64,000 nt of DNA, from positions 1,178,001 through 1,242,000 of the forward strand of contig CAVRIZ010000005.1 in NCBI GenBank assembly GCA_963721445.1, read 5' to 3'. The position numbers and the translations under genes are program-made. Position 1 is the first letter of the stretch. Every line of letters begins with the position of its first letter. The DNA comes from DAIOEK01 sp963721445. GTDB taxonomy: Bacteria; Chloroflexota; Anaerolineae; Anaerolineales; Anaerolineaceae. Shown in pieces: positions 17,558-26,200 of the stretch. Under the pieces are notes generated by a model. The model was not told the origin of the DNA. It did not search any database and was given only the letters and a program-made list of their open reading frames with translations.

Positions 17558-17866
17558 ATGTCTCAAGAACTGCTTACAAATGTCGCTTTCGACGCCGATG
17601 GGTATATGGTGGATGCCAATGCCTGGAACGAGGAGATCGGTAAAGCACTTGCCGAAAAAGAAGGCATTGAACTCACTCCCCGACACTGGGTTGTGATCAA
17701 CTATGCCCGCGCTGATTGGAAAGCCAAAGGTGAATCACCCAGCCTGCGTGCCATCACCAAAAACACGGATGTCAGCACCAAGGAACTCTATCAGCTTTTC
17801 CCGGGTGGACCTGGCAAGCTGGCCGCCAAAGTAGCCGGGTTGAAGAAACCCACCGGCTGCATCTAA
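17558..17866 (+). CDS. TusE/DsrC-family sulfur carrier
   Basis: The 102-residue protein matches the TusE/DsrC fold: FDADGYMVDANAWNEEIGKALA, LTPRHWVVINYARADW, and the flexible C-terminal arm ending KPTGCI. The penultimate cysteine is the universal sulfur-accepting residue. The second cysteine found in dissimilatory DsrC is absent, so this is TusE-like, a persulfide carrier and not a trisulfide-forming DsrC. It has an excellent Shine-Dalgarno (AAGGAG) and lies 30 nt after the flavoprotein gene. Confidence 0.9.
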   Translation: MSQELLTNVAFDADGYMVDANAWNEEIGKALAEKEGIELTPRHWVVINYARADWKAKGESPSLRAITKNTDVSTKELYQLFPGGPGKLAAKVAGLKKPTGCI

Positions 17867-17893
17867 ACAAACCAAATCTGAAAGGATCTCACC

Positions 17894-18392
17894 ATGACTC
17901 CCGATGTTAATGTAATTAAGAAAGATATCCGCAAGCTTTCCATTATTGCCTCCAAAGGCTCCCTGGATATGGCGTATCCGCCCCTGATCCTTGGCAACGC
18001 TGCCCGGATGAGCGGCATCGAAACTCATATCTTCTATACCTTCTGGGGATCTGGATATCATCACCAAAAAGAAGATGAACGGCTTGTCCGTCGCAACTGT
18101 CGGAAATCCGTCGATGCATCCGTGGTTCCACATCCCCACCTGGCTGGGAGCCATCCCCGGCATGTCCGCGGCCGCTTCCTGGATGATGCGCGGCGAGATC
18201 GCCAAGCTTGATTTCCCGCCTGTGGGTGAATTCGTCCAACTGCTGCTTGACTCGGGTGCAAATATGTATGGTTGCAAAATGTCGATGGATATGATGAAAC
18301 TAACCACCGCCGATTTGGTGGATGGCTGTTCCGTATTGGGTGCCATGGAATTTCTTGAGATCTCAGAAGGCGCGCAGGTTCTCTTTATCTGA
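17894..18392 (+). CDS. DsrE/DsrF/DrsH-like protein (one frameshift)
   Basis: Two overlapping frames (17894-18211 and 18075-18392) make one 165-residue DsrE-like protein (DrsE_2 family). The first gives KLSIIASKGSLDMAYPPLIL and GNAARMSGIETHIFYTFWG; the second gives MNGLSVATVGNPSMHPWFHI and ends with MKLTTADLVDGCSVLGAMEF. One extra base in the G run at 18045-18048 explains the break; without it the join reads FWGLDIITKKKMNGL, as in relatives. Cysteines (GCKMSMD, DGCSV) could carry sulfur. DsrE-like proteins relay persulfide sulfur to TusE/DsrC-type carriers, matching the neighbour. Last gene of the operon. Confidence 0.8.
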
Positions 18393-18424
18393 TTCTTCCA
18401 TTTGATTGATATTAATTATTACTC

Positions 18425-18456
18425 GTAGGGTGCGTTCTATATCGAACGCACCCTAC
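18425..18456 (+). terminator. Hairpin after the sulfur-relay operon
   Basis: A 13-bp perfect stem (18425-18437 with 18444-18456) with loop TATATC lies between the end of the operon and the convergent gene. The T tail is weak. It may also be a member of a dispersed palindromic repeat. Confidence 0.6.
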
Positions 18457-18488
18457 TGTTATGTAACTTACACTACAAACACACTCTC

Positions 18489-19331
18489 ATTCCCGATGTA
18501 ACCGTTCCAATCCCTGCGTAAAGAAACCCAATTGCGCGCACGCCATCCAGACAAAGCGCGCACGCCATCCAGACAAAAACCAACGTCATCGCCAGCCAGA
18601 TCATGGTCAGCGCGAAGGGCAGCACTTTTTGGATCGTCGTCAATTGGGTGATCATCCGATCTACCGTTGATTGATATTTCGTAACAACGTCCCGCGCGGA
18701 GGTCACACTCGCATTGATCTTGTCTATCTCAGCCGCCAGGCGATGGATTGTCGATGGCATATCGGTCAGACTGTCGCTTGCAGTAGTCAGGGTGGTTTTG
18801 AATTCCTTCAGATTGCTCGGAAGGTCTGCCATCCCCACCGAGATGTTATTCACCGACTTGTCCAACGGCACTTCGGGATCATAAGGATCATTGCTCACAA
18901 ATGGAATGCTGGAGATCAGCGCCAGGGTATTGTCGATCACCTTTGCGGTTGCCTGTAATGAGACCAATGATTCCTGCACCTTGGTAACTGTATTCACCAT
19001 GTCGTTACCCACCAGCCCGGACAGGCTGTTCAGCAGGGGCGTGGTTGAATCCACAGCATTGGCTACCTGCCCGGTGATCTCGCTGACGAGAGCCAGGTTC
19101 TTCCCGGCACCTTCCAGCGTAGCTTTCGATCACCTGCAACATATTACTGGTCGCATTTAATGTGTCCAATCCGGTCGAGACCAGGGCTGTCGCGGTATTG
19201 GAAACCACCGGCTTGACCGCCCAGAGCGCCACCGCTCCAGCCAGACTGACCAGCCATCCGAATACCGCGGTCATGATCAAGATCCAGCCAATAATTTTGC
19301 TGGATAGCATCTTCTTGGAAAATGAACTCAT
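18489..19331 (-). CDS. Membrane protein with periplasm-type coiled coil (frameshifted, tandem duplication at 3' end)
   Basis: Frames 19331-19005 and 19054-18473 join into one protein of about 270 residues. It has an N-terminal membrane helix (IIGWILIMTAVFGWLVSLAG), a long extracytoplasmic helical region rich in Asn/Ser/Thr (VDSTTPLLNSLSGLVGNDMV onward), and a C-terminal membrane helix (VLPFALTMIWLAMTLVFVWM). The first break is near 19115-19135. A second one comes from a perfect 22-bp tandem duplication (18534-18577). Removing one copy restores an ending ACAQLGFFTQGLERLHRE with TGA at 18489-18491. As written, the frame instead runs on to 18473. Function unknown; the layout resembles methyl-accepting-type or envelope-spanning helical proteins without signalling domains. 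Confidence 0.6.
18534..18577. repeat. Perfect 22-bp tandem duplication inside a gene
   Basis: Copies at 18534-18555 and 18556-18577 are identical (starting GCGCGCACGCCATCC). Since 22 is not a multiple of three, the duplication shifts the frame of the gene it lies in. It is either a recent slippage mutation or an assembly artefact. Confidence 0.9.
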
Positions 19332-19415
19332 AATACCCTCCTACAGAAAACAAAGCTGTCTATATTCATTATAGACAGCCGGTGACCAAATCATACATTT
19401 TGCAGACCCTGAGTC

Positions 19416-19451
19416 CTCCCTTCCTAAGGGAGTAGGCGGACGTAGTCCGCC
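19416..19451. repeat. Double palindrome in intergenic space
   Basis: Two adjacent hairpins, CTCCCTT-cct-AAGGGAG (19416-19432) and GGCGGAC-gta-GTCCGCC (19435-19451), lie just beyond the 3' end of the LysM gene. They could terminate that leftward transcript, or be a dispersed REP-like element. Confidence 0.6.
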
Positions 19452-19459
19452 GGGGGATC

Positions 19460-20410
19460 TTACTTTCCTTCCGCGAGAATGACCACCCGATCCATCCGTG
19501 GACCGGTGGAATATACATTCACACTGAAAGGAATTCGTCCACCCTCAGGAATTCCATCCGTGAATTCGATCTTGCGGACGCCGCCGGGTAGATCCCCCTG
19601 GTACCCTGAAGCGATGACCGACGCGTAACTCAGCGCCTTGCCCGGATTTACCAACTCACCACTGACTTTGATCCACACCCCCGCCGAGTCGATCTCCACA
19701 GCCTGGTTTTCGACCACCAAGATCTCAACCGGCGGTTGCTCTGCAGCAAAGGATGTTTTCAATGAAAACTCTGCCCGGAATGGATAGCCGACCGGTCCTT
19801 TGATAAAACCAATCAGCGGGATCTCTTTTCCGTTGGGGAGCCGATCAACCAATCCGGCGACCGGAACGCCATAACTTTTCTGACTATCCCCAACCAGGAA
19901 CTCGCCCGTCAGATAGTAGACATCCTTGCCCTGGTTGTTGGTCACGTTGACCAGGCACCACAGGTCCTGCTCAACGGTCGGATAGCAATGCACTTTCCAA
20001 TCCCCGACCGCTACCGGCGTGGGCGTATACAGGATGGGAGACGGTGTCTCTACCGGAGCGGGAATGACCAGGGTGCTGCCTTCCTTTAGAAAATTGAGGT
20101 TGACTTGCGGGTTGGCCATCTGGAGCGCCGCCAGGGTGACGCCATACCGCAGGGCGATATAGGAGCCCAGGTCGTCTTTTTTGACCGTGTAGATCAGAGG
20201 CGTGGGTGTTGGCGCGATAATGGCCGCAATAGCCCCCTCCCCACCGGAGACAGGTGTTCTGGTTGACATAACCGGCAAGGTGGACAGAGTCACCTCTACC
20301 CTCGCTCTCGGAGTGATCGTTATCGGCGTCACCGGACTGCAACTGCTGATCGCAATGATCAGGATCATCAGACCAAGAAAGGCACTTGCTTTTCGTTCCA
20401 GCGCTCTCAT
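19460..20410 (-). CDS. LysM-domain lipoprotein
   Basis: The 316-residue product has a signal peptide with lipobox IAISSC (cysteine at about 24), a Thr/Pro-rich spacer (30-70) and one LysM peptidoglycan-binding domain (about 73-117; YTVKKDDLGSYIALRYGVTL, NPQVNLNFLKEGSTLVIPA). A second Thr/Pro linker leads to a beta-rich C-terminal domain of about 185 residues (VNVTNNQGKDVYYLTGEFLV, WIKVSGELVNPGKALSYASV) resembling FxLYD/DUF-type Ig-like folds. It is likely anchored in the membrane and bound to the wall. The ATG lacks a Shine-Dalgarno; an extended -10 TGG-TATAAT ends 7 nt before it, suggesting a leaderless mRNA. Confidence 0.82.
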   Translation of the reverse strand: MRALERKASAFLGLMILIIAISSCSPVTPITITPRARVEVTLSTLPVMSTRTPVSGGEGAIAAIIAPTPTPLIYTVKKDDLGSYIALRYGVTLAALQMANPQVNLNFLKEGSTLVIPAPVETPSPILYTPTPVAVGDWKVHCYPTVEQDLWCLVNVTNNQGKDVYYLTGEFLVGDSQKSYGVPVAGLVDRLPNGKEIPLIGFIKGPVGYPFRAEFSLKTSFAAEQPPVEILVVENQAVEIDSAGVWIKVSGELVNPGKALSYASVIASGYQGDLPGGVRKIEFTDGIPEGGRIPFSVNVYSTGPRMDRVVILAEGK

Positions 20411-20417
20411 AGAAAAA

Positions 20418-20463
20418 ATTATACCAGAGCGCTCTTGCGGCGATATTCTGCCTGTGCTAGACT
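20418..20463. promoter_or_regulatory. Divergent pair of leaderless promoters
   Basis: Leftward: TGG-TATAAT on the minus strand (20426-20418), 7 nt before the ATG at 20410. Rightward: TTGCGG (20435-20440), 17-bp spacer, TGC-TAGACT (20455-20463), 7 nt before the ATG at 20471. Both genes share a 60-bp control region, so occupancy of one promoter should influence the other. Confidence 0.6.
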
Positions 20464-20470
20464 AGATCGT

Positions 20471-22249
20471 ATGCCCGAAGACCCGCTCCTCGAACAGGCG
20501 TTGACAGCCATCCGCACGCATGACCGCGCGAAAGCATTGGAGATACTCAAACGCCTGGTCAAAGCGGATCCGCATAACCACCGCTATTGGTTGTGGCTGA
20601 GCACCGTCGTCGAAACACCCCGTGAAGCGATCTATTGTCTCCAGGAAACGCTCAAATACGATCCGGAAAATCTGACCGCCCGGCGGGCACTTGTATTCTA
20701 TGGCGCGGCGCGGTCCGAAAAACACGCCAGCGAGAATCCCTTCTCCAAACGGGTGGATTGGCAAGCCGACATCATTCGCCGGTTGACGCCTCCCCCACCC
20801 CCCAAACCCGAAGAGCCGCCCCGCAAACGCTCCACCGGTGTCCTAATCGTAGCCGCCCTGGTGGTGATTGCTGTGATCGCCGGTGGTGTGTATTTCCTCA
20901 CCTCTCTTAAAAGTAAATCTGGTCCCACCATTTCCATATCCCGCCCGACCCCAAAGGCGTCTGCCACTTACCTTCCCACCCTGACCCCGGTCGGGTATAA
21001 ACCATCCCCCACTCCCAAAGGCGCGCCGCCTCTCTGGACCCTGTTGGAGAAAACGTATACTCCCACACCCTTGTATGTGAACACACCCCACCCGAGTGAG
21101 GCCTATCAGCTTGCAGTCAGAGCCTATGAAAAAGGCGATTGGGAATCCTTCCGCCTGTATATGGGACAGGTCCTTGAAAGCGAACCGAAATCCGTCGACC
21201 TGTATTACTTCCTCGGAGAAGCCGAGCGGAAATCGGGCAACTGGAACGAAGCCCTGGCTTATTATGAAAAAGCGCTGGCAGTGAACAAGAAATTTTCACC
21301 CGCCATCCTGGCGCACGCCGAAGTGCTGCATCAACTCAAACCGACCACCAATGTGCTGGACGATCTGACCAAAGCCATCGAGTACGACCCGGCTTTCTAC
21401 CTTGCTTATGTCAAACGGGCGGATTATCTCATCACGCGCGGGCAGAACGACCAGGCTATGGACGACCTGACCACCGCCCGCGAATTGAATCCCGATTCCC
21501 CCCTGGCATATCTCGGACTGGCTAAGGTCTACCTTGCCAATGATGAACCCGCGCTGGCAGTCGAAAATGCCAAAAAGGCGTACTCGCTGGATATCACCAT
21601 GCTCGACACCTATCTTGTGTTAGGCGCGTCGTATATCGCCAGCGGAGACTTCGACAGTTCCATTGAGCCGCTGCAGACCTATCTGACCTACCAGCCGTAT
21701 GATGCCAACGCCTACGAACTGGTCGGAAAGGCGTACTGGGTGGCTGGCGATGAGACGAAAGCCATCGAAAACCTGGAAAAATCGATCGCCATGGATACCC
21801 ACAGCTTCGACGCCTACTATATCCGCGGGGTGACCAACCTGAAGCTGGGCAATTTTGCTTCTGCCCTGGCAGACCTGACCAAAGCGCTCGACATCGACGA
21901 CAACCATTACGAAGCCGTCTTTTACCGCGCCCAGGCGTTGATGCAGCTGAAACGGTACGGCGATTCCTACAATCAATTCCTGCGGGCGGAGGACCTGGCG
22001 ACAGAGGACAAACAGCGCGCCGAAAGTGTCTACCTCCAGGCGAAGTCTTCCATCCTGGCGGGCTGGGATAAGAACACCCGCGACGCTTACAAACGCCTGA
22101 TCAAACTGCCGGAATCGGTGCTGACTCCCGCCTGGGTGGAGGAAGCCCGCGCCTACCTGAACCCCTGCACCGGTAATAAGTGCGCCACCATGACCGCCAC
22201 CTTCAAACCCAAAGCCCCGGCGATCAGCACCCTCACGCCTACCCCTTGA
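20471..22249 (+). CDS. Membrane-anchored TPR protein
   Basis: The product (592 residues from ATG 20471, MPEDPLLEQAL) has a short cytoplasmic TPR-like N-terminus (LKRLVKADPHNHRYWLWLST), a proline stretch (PPPPPKPEEPP), one membrane helix (VLIVAALVVIAVIAGGVYFL, about 128-147), a Thr/Pro-rich spacer and then 9-10 tetratricopeptide repeats (about 210-550). The C-terminus is again Thr/Pro rich (ISTLTPTP). TPR arrays organise protein complexes at the envelope. An upstream TTG at 20435 would be in frame but coincides with the -35 box, so 20471 is preferred. Codon use is more GC-rich than the neighbouring genes. Confidence 0.85.
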   Translation: MPEDPLLEQALTAIRTHDRAKALEILKRLVKADPHNHRYWLWLSTVVETPREAIYCLQETLKYDPENLTARRALVFYGAARSEKHASENPFSKRVDWQADIIRRLTPPPPPKPEEPPRKRSTGVLIVAALVVIAVIAGGVYFLTSLKSKSGPTISISRPTPKASATYLPTLTPVGYKPSPTPKGAPPLWTLLEKTYTPTPLYVNTPHPSEAYQLAVRAYEKGDWESFRLYMGQVLESEPKSVDLYYFLGEAERKSGNWNEALAYYEKALAVNKKFSPAILAHAEVLHQLKPTTNVLDDLTKAIEYDPAFYLAYVKRADYLITRGQNDQAMDDLTTARELNPDSPLAYLGLAKVYLANDEPALAVENAKKAYSLDITMLDTYLVLGASYIASGDFDSSIEPLQTYLTYQPYDANAYELVGKAYWVAGDETKAIENLEKSIAMDTHSFDAYYIRGVTNLKLGNFASALADLTKALDIDDNHYEAVFYRAQALMQLKRYGDSYNQFLRAEDLATEDKQRAESVYLQAKSSILAGWDKNTRDAYKRLIKLPESVLTPAWVEEARAYLNPCTGNKCATMTATFKPKAPAISTLTPTP

Positions 22250-22270
22250 TCTCCCTGCTATTTATTACCC

Positions 22271-22323
22271 GTTTATTAACGCAGCCTTAATCTACTTGCG
22301 CAAGAGTATGAACCACCTATAAT
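22271..22323 (+). promoter_or_regulatory. Promoter module of beta-helix gene 1
   Basis: Element GTTTATTAACGC (22271-22282) lies exactly 25 bp before TTGCGC (22296-22301), which is 16 bp before TATAAT (22318-22323). The same module with identical spacing precedes the other two beta-helix genes. The resulting leader is about 144 nt. Confidence 0.8.
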
Positions 22324-22473
22324 TGAACTTGGGTGGGCTTTATTTTCATTTTGTTCTCCCAAATTCATTTTGAAAACGACTAACGAAAGGGGGAATCCGT
22401 CACATCCAAACCGATTTGACCTTTCTCACACACGTTCCCATTAGTTTCATTTTCAACAATCCAAGGAGGCTTT

Positions 22474-23268
22474 ATGTCTGGGTATTATCGTAAGATCTGG
22501 TATTTACCAATCCTGATCTGTCTGGCATTGGTATTCGCGCTGCTGATGGCGTCGCCGGTCTCGGCTGATGACGGTCAGCCAGTGGATCCACCGGCTGTGG
22601 AGGAAGTCACTGCTCCCCCGCAGACAGACGTACCTCCGCCGGTTGTGGAATCTGTCCCGCCGGTGGAAGAAATCGTTCCTCCTGTGGAAGCGGTTGCGCC
22701 TGTTGAGGCACCTTTACCGACGTCGAACCTGCGCGGTGAGATGCTCCACCTGTTGAAGAACCCGCACCGGTCGAAGAACCGACCGTGCAGGAAGTCACCA
22801 CCGCCGTGGCGGATGCCGGGCTGGTCCTGGTGGACTCCATCCGGAACTACTGCGCCCATGGCGACCCGCGACACATCCCTGGGTGTGGTTGTGGGCGATC
22901 CTTACTTCAAGGTGGGCGGGACCGAGTATCATTTCACGGCAGCCGATTGCGATCCGGGTTCTGGAGTAAGCAGTTGCCCTAACCCCATCCAGGCGGCTCT
23001 CGATTACATGGAAAGTCATAACCTCACGCCGACCGACCGCAAGCTTTACATCGAAGCGGACACCTACAATGAAGATGTCTTCATTGGTGGTTGGCTGCCG
23101 GGTGTCAAAGGATTGCTAGGCCTGGTCGGACTGGGCGACTACCCGGAAGATGTCGAGATCAACGGCTCGATCTCGGTCTACGAGATGCCGGCCGGGTTTA
23201 CCATCCAGAACATGTCTGTGTTCAATGGCGACTCTGATGAAGCGGCTATCTTACTTCGGATGGAATAA
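22474..23268 (+). CDS. Paralogue 1, open segment with signal peptide and N-cap
   Basis: This is the open frame of the first 264 codons. It contains the signal peptide and linker. About 40 residues are out of frame between the indels near 22721 and 22846 (basic, Trp-rich nonsense instead of the VEEPAPVE-type sequence of paralogue 2). The frame then recovers to MATRDTSLGVVVGDPYFKVG and ends in the first beta-helix rungs. Confidence 0.6.
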   Translation: MSGYYRKIWYLPILICLALVFALLMASPVSADDGQPVDPPAVEEVTAPPQTDVPPPVVESVPPVEEIVPPVEAVAPVEAPLPTSNLRGEMLHLLKNPHRSKNRPCRKSPPPWRMPGWSWWTPSGTTAPMATRDTSLGVVVGDPYFKVGGTEYHFTAADCDPGSGVSSCPNPIQAALDYMESHNLTPTDRKLYIEADTYNEDVFIGGWLPGVKGLLGLVGLGDYPEDVEINGSISVYEMPAGFTIQNMSVFNGDSDEAAILLRME

Positions 23269-26200
23269 AGGTCTGATTCAATTGGTTGATGTCAATGCCA
23301 CCGCCAGTGGGACGGATGGTATCGGTATCGCCGTATTCGCCCATCAAGGTAACGTCGAACTCAATCGGGTCAAAGCCAACGACAACGGCTATCATGGCGC
23401 GATCATCGATGTCTGGTCTTCCACCGGTTCCGTTAAAGTTACCAACAGCGAATTCAACCACAACCTGCTGGATGTGGATGATGGCTGGGGAGATTTTGAC
23501 AGCCCATGGAGCTTTGATGGTTGGTGGGATGAAGATGAACTTACTATCAAGATGCCGACTATACCGGCGTGAGTATCTCTACAAATGGCCCGATAACTGT
23601 CAACGGGGTTTCCGCATCCAATAATGACGGCGATGGATTCGATATTTATGGATATAACTCGATCGTTTCTGTTAAAAACAGCGTGTTCGAGAATAACAAT
23701 ACGGATGTCTGGTTGACTGGTGGGGAGATGGTCTCTGGATCATGGGCAACACCGTCACATTGGAAAACATCCTGACCAGCGATAACGTCATGCGCGGTGT
23801 ATACGCCGAAGCAAAGACCTCATTCACCGGAAACCAGATCTACGCTGAGCGAAATGGCTGGTCTGGAGTCGAAGTTGACACGTGTTGGGACTGGGATGAT
23901 GATGGTACTTGCAATAATATAGGCACTGGTACCGTAGCCTTAAAGATGTCCAGCTCAACCGAAAACGGGGGGAATGGTTACAACATACTTGCCAAGGGTG
24001 CCATCACCATCGCGGATACCTATCTCGCTGGCAATGGTGAATCCGGATATTACCTGGATAATTCAATGGCTACCGCACCGGCCGCCATCACACTGACCAA
24101 TACCAATTCCTATGACAACGGTCAAGACGGGTATGAGATCTATTCCCGCGGCGCCGTCACCCTGAATAATTTCCATGGCAGCGATAACGATTTGGGCGGA
24201 TTGTATGTGAACACCTGTATCGATTGGGATGATGATGGTGTTTGCAATAATACTGGCACTGGCACAGTCACCCTGACCAATACCGGAGCCGCCTTCAACG
24301 AAACCGCCAGAAACGGCGAGAACGGTCTCTCTATCATCTCCAAGGGCGCCATCACCATTATCAACACCGACACCTATGAAAATGGCGGTTTGGGTGCCTA
24401 CATCGATAACTCCGGGGCGACAACAGCCGCACCGGTTACCATCAAGGTAAATGTACCTGCCACGACCTGGAACGGCTATTCGGCTAATGGCGAAGGTGGC
24501 GTGGAGATCTTCTCGCGCGGTACCGTCACCATCTCCGATATGTCCGCTGACTATAACGGCGGAACCGGAGCCTTCATATTCAATATTCCCCCGGGATTAG
24601 CCGCCGGTAATGCTGTGACCATTTCAGATAGCGACTTCTTCATGAATAACGATGGAGACGATCTGACCACCGAAGATGGTTTGGTTGTGATCAGCAAGGG
24701 CGCAATCACCCTGCTGAATGTCAGCTCCACTGAGAATTTTGGAACAGGTGCCGTCTTAAATAACATGGCTGGTACCGCGGGCGTGACCATCAACGCCGGC
24801 ACCAATCGCGGCAACTACTTCCTCTGGAATGCGGAAGATGGTTTATTCATCCAGACCAACGGCGCGGTCCTCCTGACCAACATCAATGCCTCGGGCAATG
24901 ATGAAATGGGAGCATTCATCGACAATCGCACCGGAACTGCCGGGGTTACGATCAAGGAAACCGGCAACTGGGGTATGGGTATAAATCTTGACGACCTCTG
25001 GTCGTATGGCAGCTCCTTCTCTCATAACGACAGTAATGGGCTGGTCATATTGACCGACGGTGCTGTCAGTGTTACCTACAACCTGGCATCCTACAATGGC
25101 AACAACGGAATCATCATCGACAACACTTCCGGAACAGGCACCGTGTCATTGTTAGGCAACCCGGCTACCTGGGGTGATGCCTTTGGAAACGGATCCAGCG
25201 GAATAAACGTCTTCAGTAAGGGGAATGTCACTTTTAGTTATGTGAACGCTTCTGAAAACGGGGACTTCGGTGGGATCATTGTCAATTATCCGGGAACCGG
25301 TTCCGTGACCCTCACCAATGCCTTGTTCGAATACAACCGCAGCGGATTATCCATCATTACCTCTGGCGCAGTCACCTGGAAGTATGGTTCCGCCTGGGAT
25401 AACTATGAGGCTGGTGCGTTCATCAACAATCTGGTGGACGTCCTGCCCGGTAAACCGGTCACGATCTCGAATGTGGAAGCCAATGAGAATGGCGAAACCG
25501 GACTTACGATCATCAGCAAAGGCGCTGTCACCATCACCAATGTGAGCGCCAACAACAACTCCGCCAACTACTATGAGATCGAGTATGGCCAGACCTGGCA
25601 CGACAATATGAGCAATGACCAGACCTGGTGGTTCGCCGGTACTGGCGGTGAGAGTGTCACGATCTCGGTCGATTCCGATAACTTCACTCCGTCCTTCTAT
25701 ATCACCGATTCCGATGGGAATTATATCGACGGGGCTGATGGCTTTGAAGGATCGGCTTCCGTGACCTTCACTCTGCCAGGGCTGATCAGCGGTGAGTATC
25801 AGATCCATCTCTTAACCGACATGGGCTGGGACGGGTTGGGATACGATATCTCCATCTACGATGGTCCAACCGCTCCCTCGGATTGGGATGAATACTCCAA
25901 CGAAGCCAGCGGGATCTTTGTAGACAACAGCGAAGGTATCAATGTTCCGGTTTCCATTACCAATACCTACGGTACCTGGAATGGCAACAACAGCGCCACG
26001 GATATCATTGTATTATCCAGCGGCGCGGTCACCCTCTCGAACATGGACCTCAACGACAGCAGCGGAAACGGGCTGTTGATTGACAACACCACCGTTGGTC
26101 TCACCTCTCCAGGTGTGACCCTGACCAATGTCAATTTCTACAATAATGACGGATCAGGCGCGGAAGTCTACACCGATGGCGCGATCGTCATCAAAGGCAG

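Noticed and set aside
19460..22249. LysM/TPR pair as part of a secretion machine
   Set aside because: No ATPase, secretin or pilin genes are nearby; only a shared divergent control region links the two.
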